Positions 21,742 through 31,547 of a stretch of DNA of 64,000 bases are shown piece by piece. The stretch is from positions 992,001 through 1,056,000 of the forward strand of contig JAYWVB010000007.1 in the NCBI GenBank assembly GCA_039881045.1, written 5' to 3'. Numbering within the stretch: position 1 is the stretch's first letter; every line of letters begins with the position of its first letter. The notes under the pieces were generated by a model. It had not been told where the DNA came from. It searched no databases and saw nothing but the letters and a program-made list of their open reading frames with translations. Made by a program: the position numbers and the translations under genes. This DNA comes from Chaetomium olivaceum (taxonomy: Eukaryota > Ascomycota > Sordariomycetes > Sordariales > Chaetomiaceae).

Positions 21742-23570
21742 CTACAGCCGCTTGCACAACCGGGTCCCATACTCAATCACATCCCACTGCTCGGTCCCCG
21801 GCGTCGACAGAGCGTAGAAGACGCCGTTCGGATCCCACGCCTCCTTCAGGCTCTGCAGCCTCGGGTAGACCGTCGGTCCCCAGAAGTGAGTCTGCCAGTC
21901 GGCCTGGTACGGGTCCGCCTCGTTCACGTACGCGCACCCGTTGGGCCCCGCGTCCTTCATCGCCCGGTCCACCGTGTTGGTCAGCAGATCCTGGATGTCC
22001 GCCTTCTGCGCCAGCGTCGCGTCGGTGGGGAGGGGCAGGAGGTAGAGCAGCAGGTCGGACGAGTCGCGAAACCGCGGGTTCGTGGCGCTGATGCCCGCGG
22101 GCTGGGAAGCGTGGCCCGCGCCGAACAGGTGGCCGACCATGTACCCCTTGTTCACGAGATCGGCGCGCGGGCTGATCGCCGTCTTGAAGGCTTCGATGAT
22201 GCCGTCATTGTTGTCATCGATGTCGGCGCGGCCAAACGTCCACCCGCTCGTGAGCGTCGGAGGGCCCGCCGTCTCGTCCTCGAAGAGGTCTACATACAGG
22301 TCGAAAAAGGTGGCGTACTGGTTTGCCGGAGCGCTGTAAAAGGGCACGCCGGCCGCGGTGAGATCGGCCCGCAGGGGCGCCAGCACGGCTTCGAGTTCCG
22401 CCGCTGTCTGGTTGTAGGCCACAAAGGGGCGGACGCGCAAGCTGCCTGGGCCACCGAGAAGTACACGTACAACCCGTTGTCAACAAAGTAGTTAGCGTGG
22501 CTGTGGAAGATGCGCACACCCTCCCAGAACACGGCCGTGTCGGTGGTCAGTGTCGAGTTGATGTACAGCGTCGCGCCCGCCGAGGGGTACTCGGGGAAGG
22601 TCTTGAAGGACGCCGACACGACCACGCCGTAGGAGCCGGGACCGCCGCCCTTGAGTCCCCAGAAGAGCTCGGGGTTCTTCGTCTCGTTTGCCGTCACGAA
22701 CTTGCCCTCCGCCGTGATCACATCAAACGACAAGGCATTATCGGCGGCAAACCCGAAGATGGTGGTCAGCGGACCGTGGCCGCCACCCTGGACGAAACCG
22801 CCTGCGATTCCCACGGTCGGACACTCGCCAGTCACGACGGTGACGGGGGGATTTTGCGCGACAGCTTCCCGGAGCAGAGCGCGCCCCTGCACACCAGCGC
22901 CGACGGTGACGGCGCTGCCCCTGTAGCCGCGCGATCCGCCGTTCCAACTCTTGACGAATTCCACGTCCTGGAAGCTGTGGGTGTTGATGACAAGGGCGCC
23001 CCAGCCCGTGCTGCGGCCCATGAAGTCGTGGCCCGTGTTGCGCACGATCAGGCGCAGGTTATGCTCGCGCGCGAAATCGACGCCGGCCTTGATGTGCGCC
23101 TTCTCGGTCGCGCGGATCACGTACGTGCCGTAGTAGCCCGGCGTGCAGGATGTGGACGGGTCCGTCGTCGGCACGCACGACGAGTTGGTGAAGTACTTCC
23201 ACATGAGCGTCGCATCCTGGTCGTTGATCCACTGCTCCTTGGGGTAGTTGGCCGTCACGTCGGCGCACTTGGCCGCGTCGTAGGTCGGGATGGTCCCGAG
23301 GGTGCCCTCGAAGACGTTATGGCACGCCGATTCGGGGGGGATGATGACGGCGAGGTTTCCCGCGACGGTTGTATTTAGCGACTCCCACTTGTTTGCGGCC
23401 GGCCAGCAGTCGTCGCCGAAATAGCATTTGCACCCGTACGATTTCCCGTCCCATGTGCGAGGGACCAGGGCCCCTGCGTGGCTGCCATGTGCGAGTGCGC
23501 CCGAAAGCTGAGACAGCAGGGATGCTCCCGCGAGGAGGTAAGACAAGAGGGGCGTCCGTCGGTCCATCAT
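21742..23570 (-). CDS. Secreted FAD-linked oxidase (BBE-like), frameshifted
   Basis: About 609 residues. A signal peptide (LLSYLLAGASLLSQLSGALA) precedes an FAD-binding PCMH domain. NTGHDFMGRSTG supplies the histidine and GECPTVGIAGG the cysteine expected for bicovalent flavin, followed by GFVQGGGHG. The C-terminal berberine-bridge motif is YVNEADPYQADW with WDPNGVFYA. Such enzymes oxidise sugars, alkaloids or polyketide intermediates outside the cell or in vesicles. The frame breaks near 22441, between YVYFSVAQAA and RVRPFVAYNQTA. One missing base explains it, and no homopolymer is present at this point. The gene is convergent with the SAT4-type gene. Confidence 0.88.
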
Positions 23571-26317
23571 GGGGGTCAGTCACCTTTTGGACAAAAACAA
23601 TGGGTTGGGAGATGGTGATGATTTCACAAACGCCATGTTCAACATCAGGGTCGCCGCGCCATTTTTGTATCTTTTAGGTCCCCCTGAGTAACCCCCAACA
23701 TCTAGGTAATATTATTCCTCTCCCGAAGGTGCTGGGAGCGGGGTTGGAGTCCACCGTCCGCTGACAGCCCCGACAGCGTACCACCCGGGGGGAGGTTGCA
23801 TTCCGTGCAGGGAACCCGGTTCCGACCATGGAAGAGGTCTGCAGCTCGACCCAGCTCGTCTCCATTGCCGCGGGAAAAGAACCATTGAGAACCCAACCAA
23901 CCCCCCAATGAGGTCGGAACTCGGAAAGCCAACCCCACGACGCCGGACGCGATTGGTGCGGTTCGTTCTCCGAGCACATGGTACGGTTGCAGCGCGAACA
24001 GTGAGGAATTTCCAATGCAGCCTCACAGCCCCGACACCCCCCCGGCAAGTGGCCTTGGCCAGCAGGAGATGTTGTCCAGATTGAGAATTCCCGGCATGAA
24101 ATGGCTCAACAAAGGATCCCAAACTACTCCCGAAAAGGGGTTTGGATGCTGAACGTGGGGATTCGAGCAGTGGTTCGTTTTTTCACTGGGTTTCTTTGGC
24201 GGAGCCACTTCACGACCCTGGAAAGCTTGAAACCGCGAGTTAAAGCCGGTTCGTCCCGACCACCCAAGGAGCTGAGGGCCGCTGGGGCTCGTTGGCATTG
24301 CATGATGCCCAGGACGTCTGGGCCAGTTGGCCAAGTGAGGAGAGAGTCAGAATTATGGAAAGGTGAACCGCTAGAAGAACGCGTGATGTCAAAACTATTT
24401 TGTAAATGGTTAGCCGATGGATACATTGGGCACGCAGCTCGCAGAATCACGTTCGTATCAGCAATAAATCCACCTCGCGCCATCCCTTGGTCGTCCAGGA
24501 TGCTGCTCCCTTCTTTGACCCCTCCGCGAGCCTCACTTCCATGTGGGGGGCTCATCATGCCACCCTCTCCATAGGTACGCCAGGCCAAACTCACCGAACT
24601 TGACCCCCTTTGTGCAGCATCGCTGTCGAACCCTTTCTCTGTCCCTATCCACAAACCCCTTCCCCATGAACTACACCATCCTCGCCCGACTCTCCCGACC
24701 GCCATCCCAACACCCTCGGACACACCGACTGAACCCACTTATGTTACACACGTACATATCCGCTCCACACCGAATTACCACAGTCTTTGCCTGTGATCCC
24801 AGCTGGCCCACTACCCACCCCGCCGTCCCTCTTTTATTTGGCAAGCCGCTCCGGTGATGCCGTCAACAGTTCCTATTTTACCGAGACCCGCGATGAAGGC
24901 CCTTTTATATGGTAATACACATTTTTGTGAGCGTTCAACCTAGAAACATACCGACCTACTGCCCTACATAGGTAGGCACGTAGTCCGCGCCGGGGATGGA
25001 GGAGGCCTTTAGGTTCGGGACGGGATGGTTGCAACCCAGGGCTTGATAAGCCTGCTGGGGGAGGCGGCTGATAGCGAAGAGAACGGAATACTCAGATAAA
25101 CGAGTAGAGATACGGCGTTGTGAAAGTACGAGGGTCGGGATGAGATCTGTCGCGCCCCCGAGGCTGCGACTGACCAAGTCCAAGCCATCAAGCTTATAGA
25201 AACTTAATTTGCGAACCCTAGTCTCTATAACTAACGAGAAGAAGCGTGGAAGTTTGGAAGAAGACCTTGGCGGCGATCATGACCAGAAACGCTTGAGCGT
25301 TGTGGCAAGGAGTGCGATGAGCATGCCAAGGACAACAGAGAAACCCCGAGTCGGGTACGCACTGGCTGTTGAAAGACATGATGGTGGAAATATGGCGACA
25401 ATGAGACTGAGGCAAAGAAGGAGGGGGTATATTCCAGGTTCAAAAACGGAAGGCCTTTTTGGGGAGGTCTCTGGATGGAGTTGTATATACGGAGGTAATT
25501 GGGGAGACACGCATGGGACTCTTCTGTAATTGCTCGTCCAAAGCCACGGCTATACCGGGGTCTAAGTGGATAGCAAGAGGGTGATATCTTGGACAGAAGA
25601 GTATGTATATGATTCTCAGCCTAGAAGAGATAGATGTGCTCTTATTAACACACTTGCATCTGGGAGGCCGTGTTCTAGTATGATAGTAGCGCGTCCGCCC
25701 AGCAGGAGAATTGCTTTTGGCGTTAGAAGTTGGATCTATACCGTAGAGATGGTTGGTGTCCTTTCCAAAGTAAGACCATTGCTGTCGCGTTAAGTAAGGC
25801 AGCATAGCATGTTCGGCTGAGACAACCCGAATTCCGTTCCACGAAAAGGACATATGGAATTTGCAATCGCAGCATCCTGTAGTTACTATTTTATTTGCCA
25901 AGCTTGCATCATTCTCAAATTCATGAGTTGTTCACAGCCAGACTCTTTCTTTCACTCAAGCATTCTATTTCTTACGATGACCCATTGATTAACAAACGCT
26001 TGCCTCCATCACAACCTAACATTGGATGAACCCTACCACTGTTTCGGAGCAGCTCTGACAAACCTGACGAGGAAAGTCTCCGAGCCAAAGCTGCGGGCCC
26101 CAATGAAGGATTCGTAAGCCCGGCTACATGCTTTAGTAATCCCATTCCACGGCCATTCGCTTGCATATTCGTCATACTTTAGCGGCGCTTCGGGTGGTTT
26201 AGTCGTCCATTATAATATGTTGGCATCCCGGTCGGAATTTGGCTGTGCAAATGGATAAGTAGCAAAATCCCAGGAGTCCAGATACCGCACCTCTCACCCA
26301 CCATCTCTCAACTCATC
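23571..26317. other. Long intergenic region with possible coding remnant
   Basis: No intact gene. On the minus strand between about 24956 and 25901 several frames read protein-like in turn: a hydrophobic pair (PLLLCLSLIVAIF ... VLGMLIALLATTLKRF near 25290-25440), and LDLVSRSLGGATDLIPTLVL near 25100-25180. They are not joined by clear splice sites, so a decayed gene is possible. The rest (23571-24950 and 25900-26317) shows nothing recognisable. Confidence 0.35.
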
Positions 26318-27502
26318 ATGTCAACCACCAAACCAGTCTTGATCGCAGGCGGAGGGCTCGCATCCCTACTTCTCGCCCATTCCCTCCGGCGCTCCGGGAT
26401 ACCCTTCAAGATTTTCGAGCGCGATGCCTCCTTTGTATTCCGCGCCCAAGGCTACCGTCTGCGTCTCTCCGCCGAAGGCCTAGCCGCCATCGAGTCAGTC
26501 CTCTCCCCAGAAACCTTCCATCGCTTCTGGGACAAGTGCGGCAAGACCAGTGGCAGTGGCCTCACCCAACTCAACGCCCTAACTGGCGAAACAATCGCGC
26601 TGCCACCCACAGCCCAAAACACCATGGTCTCGCGCGATGGCAAGGTCGTCGGCATCGCCCGCGGCGAAGCCCGCAAGATTTTTGCCGAGGGCACCGAAGA
26701 GCACATCGAGTGGTCCAAGGAAGTCACCGGCTACGAGCTGACCCCGGAGGGCGTGCACGCCATCTTCGCGGACGGCACGAAATCCGTCGAAGGCTCCCTC
26801 CTCGTTGGCGGCGAGGGGACCCGTTCCAAGATCGCGCCGCAACTCTCCCGCAACGCCCTCAAAATCTACGACACAGGTGCGCGGGGTATCCACGGGCAAG
26901 CGCCCACCACGGCCTTCAAGGGCCTCGGCGAGGGCGTCTTCATTATCCGCGACGACACCACCCACCCCGCCGGCGCCGTCTCCCTCATTACCAACGTGCG
27001 CCCAGACGAGATGGATGACCCAAACGTAGAGTTTGGCTGGACCATCGCCGGCGTCCCTGGCGTCATCAAACCGCCCAACGATAACTACACCATCGTGGGC
27101 AAGCAGGCGGCCGACGTGGCGAAGGATCTGGCCAAGAACTGGCATCCGCGGTTCAAAGTGCTGGTGGGCAGCATGAACGAGGCCGAGGCGGCGTTCTGGA
27201 AGATTACCTGCTCGACCCCCACCGGGGTTCCCGAGTGGGAGAACGAGCCGCGGGTAACGGTGATTGGGGACGCGGCGCACGCCATGACACCCGCGGGCGG
27301 GATCGGGGCAAACACGGCGGTGCGGGATTCCGCGCTGCTGGGGAGGTTGCTGCGCGAGGCGGGGGGTTGGGCGCCGGGGGTGACGGCGGCGTATGAGAAG
27401 GAGATGCGTGTGTATGCGAGTGAGGCGGTGGGTCAGAGCTATGGGGCGGCGACGAAGCAGTTTGGGGTGAGCATTGAGCCGGGGATTACGCCGACGGTTT
27501 GA
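26318..27502 (+). CDS. FAD-dependent monooxygenase
   Basis: Intronless, 394 residues, cytosolic flavoprotein hydroxylase type (PHBH/UbiH fold). The N-terminal dinucleotide motif is VLIAGGGLASLLLAHSLRRSG with the acidic end FKIFERD. The mid-protein DG-type motif appears as LLVGGEGTRSKI, and the second FAD motif is VTVIGDAAHAMTPAGGIGANTA. All three are in order and the length is normal. Related enzymes hydroxylate aromatic or polyketide substrates, though the substrate here is not deducible. It lies 2.7 kb from the secreted flavin oxidase, which permits but does not prove a shared pathway. No frame problems. Confidence 0.92.
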   Translation: MSTTKPVLIAGGGLASLLLAHSLRRSGIPFKIFERDASFVFRAQGYRLRLSAEGLAAIESVLSPETFHRFWDKCGKTSGSGLTQLNALTGETIALPPTAQNTMVSRDGKVVGIARGEARKIFAEGTEEHIEWSKEVTGYELTPEGVHAIFADGTKSVEGSLLVGGEGTRSKIAPQLSRNALKIYDTGARGIHGQAPTTAFKGLGEGVFIIRDDTTHPAGAVSLITNVRPDEMDDPNVEFGWTIAGVPGVIKPPNDNYTIVGKQAADVAKDLAKNWHPRFKVLVGSMNEAEAAFWKITCSTPTGVPEWENEPRVTVIGDAAHAMTPAGGIGANTAVRDSALLGRLLREAGGWAPGVTAAYEKEMRVYASEAVGQSYGAATKQFGVSIEPGITPTV

Positions 27503-27750
27503 TGGGTTTGTTAGTTATTGGGAGAGATGGGAATTCAATGCATATTGGTTATAACAAGCCTACTTGTATTGATGGTTATTTGGTTCCTCTATCATCCCCT
27601 CTCAAGGCCAGCCCTGGCACCTTGGTGGCCGTGGGCAACATGCTGCCAAAGAGGAATCCTCCACGCCACTCATTAGTACGTCTTGCATTAGATACGCTCC
27701 CAATTTCCGTTCGTTCAAAAGCTGTCAGTCCAAGTAGGTCACAAGTTGTT

Positions 27751-28406
27751 TCATGCTCTGGGTGAGCCAACATTACTGCCTTGGGCTATGCCATTGATGT
27801 GGTCAGGATCGACCTGCGCCTTCTTGCTGTCCTTGTCGATGAATAGCCGTACGGGTTTGCCCTCTTCTGGGGCAGCGAGTAAGACGAACAGCCCCCAAAG
27901 ACCAGCTCTTCCCACATCCGACCCGACTCTCCGCGCGTTGGCTTGTCTTCATAGCCCTTCGGCATGAGACTGCGGGGGTCCCCACTTTCTTGTCTCCCGT
28001 CAAGAAGCGTACCAAACAGGGGACAAGTTCATCAGCTACTGTGAAGGCGCTATCGACTAGAAAGACATGGTAGTCGATGGCGTCCCGGTTTGATGCTTCC
28101 TTATTCCCGGACTTTTTGGCCTTGAGGTAGTCCGATCTCAAATGGGTTACTAACGTGGGGGTCCGTAATGGTGCGTGGACCTGGTCAGCTTGAGAGAGCG
28201 CTACGCATGCGTGCAAGATCAGAGGCAAAAAGGGGTGAGAAAGTACTCACGAGTATGTCGAGACGCATGACTCCCGAGTTCATGGCATGACGACGCTCCG
28301 CTAAAAGTGCCAAGCGGCAGCCTTGTAAACTGGGATATAGTTGGGTGGTGTGGGCTTTGAGAAGAGGTTCTGGGACGTTCGAACTCTTACTCAATTCGAG
28401 ACTCAT
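27751..28406 (-). CDS. Unrecognised two-exon gene with two frameshifts
   Basis: Exon A (28406-28251) encodes MSLELSKSSNVPEPLLKAH and ends at a perfect GTGAGT donor. A 70-bp intron ends CAG, and exon B starts at 28180 (VHAPLRTPTLVTHLRSDYLK) in phase 0. Exon B stays protein-like only if the frame advances twice. The first advance is at a run of five C (minus strand, 27974-27978), giving TPRSLMPKGYEDKPTRGES. The second is at a run of five G (27892-27896), giving FGGLFVLLAAPEEGKPVRLF and a stop at 27751. Adding one base to each run restores a continuous frame. Coding signal also extends upstream of ATG (GGVYKVEGHRA) to a possible TAG acceptor near 28445, so a further 5' exon is likely. No family recognised. 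Confidence 0.5.
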
Positions 28407-29736
28407 GGCACGGTGGCCTTCGACCTTGTAGACTCCGCCGCTCTATCCGTGAGTCTTTGGCTCTTTCAAGTTAAACGCCGCAAAACCTTGACCTTTTTTT
28501 TGAGTCACTAGTCGCGAACTAGCGGAAATCCTGTGGTCCCTGACCCCGTACAGTTGGGTGGTTGTGTATGTGTCGTAGGCAAAATCCTTTCCGATTCATT
28601 CTAATTTCTAAGCATCCTTCAACCTCAGAATCTCCAGCGCTCCGTCCTGTCACCCCGACTTTGTCAGCTTGGACTCTCCCTTACCTAGCTACATATCTCG
28701 GCCTGAAGTATGCCTACCTCCGACTGCAAGTGGTGACCTGGTTTGGGACGGGCGTTTTGGATTGCGACTAGCCTCCTGGATGCAACTGAACTCCTGGACC
28801 GCAACTGGCCTTCTGGAGTCAAACTCTGCCTCAGCTTATGGCTGGCGTCGTGTTTGGTAAGCCATCTCCCCGTCTTGAACTGTCCCCTGCCTGTACTGGC
28901 CGCTGGCGAACGGCCCTGACCAAATTCAAGTTTTCGCTGTTTCCTAGAGAAGACTAAGAATAAGCGGAAACGGATGAAATGGATGAAAGGAATCCGACCC
29001 GAACCCCAAACTTACTTTCGTCCAACATCATTTCGTACAAGGTTCGCTCCTAGATGCTCGTATGCCATAAACACCTTTCTCCGATGTGCCTAGTCGTTAA
29101 TTAACTTATAAATTATAGTCCTAACTAGTCTTATTCTTATATCAGGTAGTCGATTCTGTAAGCTTCTACCCCAATAAATCCGTTTGAGTTCACAAAGTCG
29201 CATAGGCAAGGGCCCTTTCTCTAAAGAACCACATACTACCTATTGGTCTGAGTGTTTTATAGCAGGTCTTTACCTTGGATCAGACTCGGAATATGGTTCC
29301 GGATGCTCATTGCTAGTGAGATGGAGGGTGGAAGATTGACACACCAGCTTCCTGTGTGAGGCCCGACGAGGCCCTCGCACCACTCTCGCGATGAAGCCCG
29401 ACAAGGCCCTCGTACGGGTCACTTTTGCGATGAAGCCCGACAAGGCTCTCGCACGCGTCACTCTCGCGAGATTAGGTGGCTGCATGAGAATATGCGTTGT
29501 TTCTTTCCCATTGGCTGTCAAACCACATTGTGGCGGAACTTGCGATTCGTTTCCAGTTCCAGCCCCGAGGCGTGAATGAAGCAGCAGTGCAGTTCGAAAA
29601 CGCCAAATACCTTACCCACCCTCGACTGAACGCTACTTTTTGTCAAAATTATAACTTTCCCCGGCCTGTGTTTGGTTTCAGTTTCGGCCATTTATCTTAC
29701 CCTACCTTACTCATGCGCAAATCGAATTTGCCTACT
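28407..29736. other. Intergenic with a 39-bp minisatellite
   Basis: A possible upstream exon of the 27.75 kb gene may lie near 28407-28560. Around 29090-29150 the DNA is AT-rich. The 39-bp repeat at 29352-29468 is listed separately. No other gene seen. Confidence 0.45.
29352..29468. repeat. 39-bp tandem repeat, three copies
   Basis: Units begin at about 29352 (diverged), 29391 and 29430. The last two differ at only a few positions (ATGAAGCCCGACAAGGCCCT versus ...GGCTCT). Length is a multiple of three and both strands stay open across it, with + reading MKPDKALVRVTFA per unit. No gene around it is convincing. Confidence 0.85.
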
Positions 29737-31547
29737 ATGTCTGAGTCTCACGGGAAATTGAACTGTACGAGTCACGATGCACCAATCTCTGCTGATCCCG
29801 ATATAGCTGGATATGGCGTAAGTCACATAGTTCTCACCTGATTCTCACAGTGATTATCATCTAACAGTGGACCTAGGTTCTTTCCGCTTCTCTTGTCTCG
29901 TCCATGTTGACCGTCCTCACTGTGGCTTTGGGTTATCTCTCCGGTTCCCTCGGCGATGAGTCGATGACAGACTTTGATCGAACCGTCATACAGTCCGCCG
30001 GGCATTGGTGCCGGCTAGTAAAGCGCTTTTTTCGATGCAGCTCGTCGCCTTCACCCACGGACTTATTCACGGACTCATACAACGAAAAAGAAGCCCCACG
30101 CTCCGAGGCGTGGAAACAAGCAGTTTCCCGTTTCATCTTGGCCCTAAGCGATCAGCAATTAGTGACCGGGCTTGCAGTTCTCGTATCGGGGGCCATCAAC
30201 CAACAGAGGCTGACTACATGGGAGTTTTACATGGTTCTTTCCCTTGCCTGGTTCTCAACAACGTCCCACTTGGCGACACTGGACGCCCTACGGACATACC
30301 TCAAGGCACACACGGTTATTCGGGAGGTCCGCGTTTTTGGCATGGTATGCGTTCTGGCATTCCTGCTCTACACGTTTGCTATCTCGGTGAAAGCCGCATA
30401 TTTCTTTGCGGATTACACGTATCCCATCCAGTGCGTGATCGTCCATCAGCTCAAATCAGCTGAATCTGACTGGTACGAACCATTAGGATGGGTTATCGCC
30501 ATGTGTATCATTGTGTCGGAGTATTGCACCCGGATCTCAGGTCTCTACTCAGACCACGGATTAATCGCCCCTCTTTTGTATCGAAGAATCCGTCTGCAAT
30601 GGCACGGCATTTTAGCGGACAAGGCACCACACCTGTCACCGGACCAGGCCCTGCAGATTTTGCTCGCATCGTCACGGACACGAAGGCTTGACTCCATTGT
30701 CGATCTCGAATCTCGACAGGAGACTCGGCAGCAACCTGTTGGGCAGGCATGGATTAAATTGGCTTACTTGCAGGGGGATTATATGCTTTGGGGTTCCTTT
30801 TTCATGAGCCTGGGCGGAGTTGCTTTTAGTTTGTCGCATGGCATTACCCAGCTGGTTATGTACCGCTGGGCATGGGTACCGTCACTTGAAGAGGACATGG
30901 AGTCAATGGGTTTTGGTCAAATCATGACTGTTTTCCTACTCGTTTTGCCTTTCTTGGCGGCTGCGGAGACCTATTATGGTAACCCCCCTCAAACCCGAAC
31001 TCCTACTTTGTGTCTTAGTTACTAACCCTGCATCAAAGACTATCGAAAGTCCCGCACCGATGTTCCGGATGCTGGCAGTGCCGAGTCGCACGTCTGCAAC
31101 AGCGGCAGCCCCGATGGAGCATCACTTCGTCTATTATCAACCCCAACTTCCAGGGAGTCGGGTGCAGAAGGAGTCAATGCCGAGTACGCCAAAACGTTGG
31201 AAAGAATCAAAAAGTATCTGGCGGGTGATGTCTACTATATCCTTCACATCGAAGCCCAACAAGGACCTTCCAGTACCGCCCAACAAGACCTCATCGAAAA
31301 GAAGAGAGGTGTTTTAAATCGATACCAATGCCTGGTCGAATGTGAACACCGAATCCCATCTTCTATTGCACCGCGCTTCTTAACATGTAACCTTCTTTAC
31401 AACATTAGCCTCGGTGTTGCACTCCATCTGACCGGCTCACCGGGTAGCTCTGCTTTATCGTTGATCTTTGCCGTCATGGTAGCAGTTCAGTTCTGTGCGA
31501 GGTTCGGTAATGCCCATGTTCCAGCAGCTGGAGCTCATATCACTTGA
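29737..31547 (+). CDS. Fungal multi-pass membrane protein, 563 aa
   Basis: Exons are 29737-29817, 29877-30978 and 31039-31547, with introns GTAAGT...CTAG and GTAACC...AAAG. The spliced length is exact. The N-terminus reads DPDIAGYGVLSASLVSSMLT, a start typical of a family of uncharacterised ascomycete membrane proteins. Hydrophobic segments include LTVLTVALGYLSGSL, FILALSDQQLVTGLAVLVSG, WEFYMVLSLAWFSTTSHLA, VFGMVCVLAFLLYTFAISV, WVIAMCIIVSEYC, SFFMSLGGVAFSLSHGITQL and IMTVFLLVLPFLAAAETYY. A hydrophilic Ser/Glu region follows, with a final pair (FLTCNLLYNISLGVAL, LSLIFAVMVAVQF). No frameshift. Function unknown. Confidence 0.8.

Noticed and set aside
24124..24738. A 204-codon minus-strand frame
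   Set aside because: Starts without ATG, Gly/Ser/Arg-skewed, no family features.
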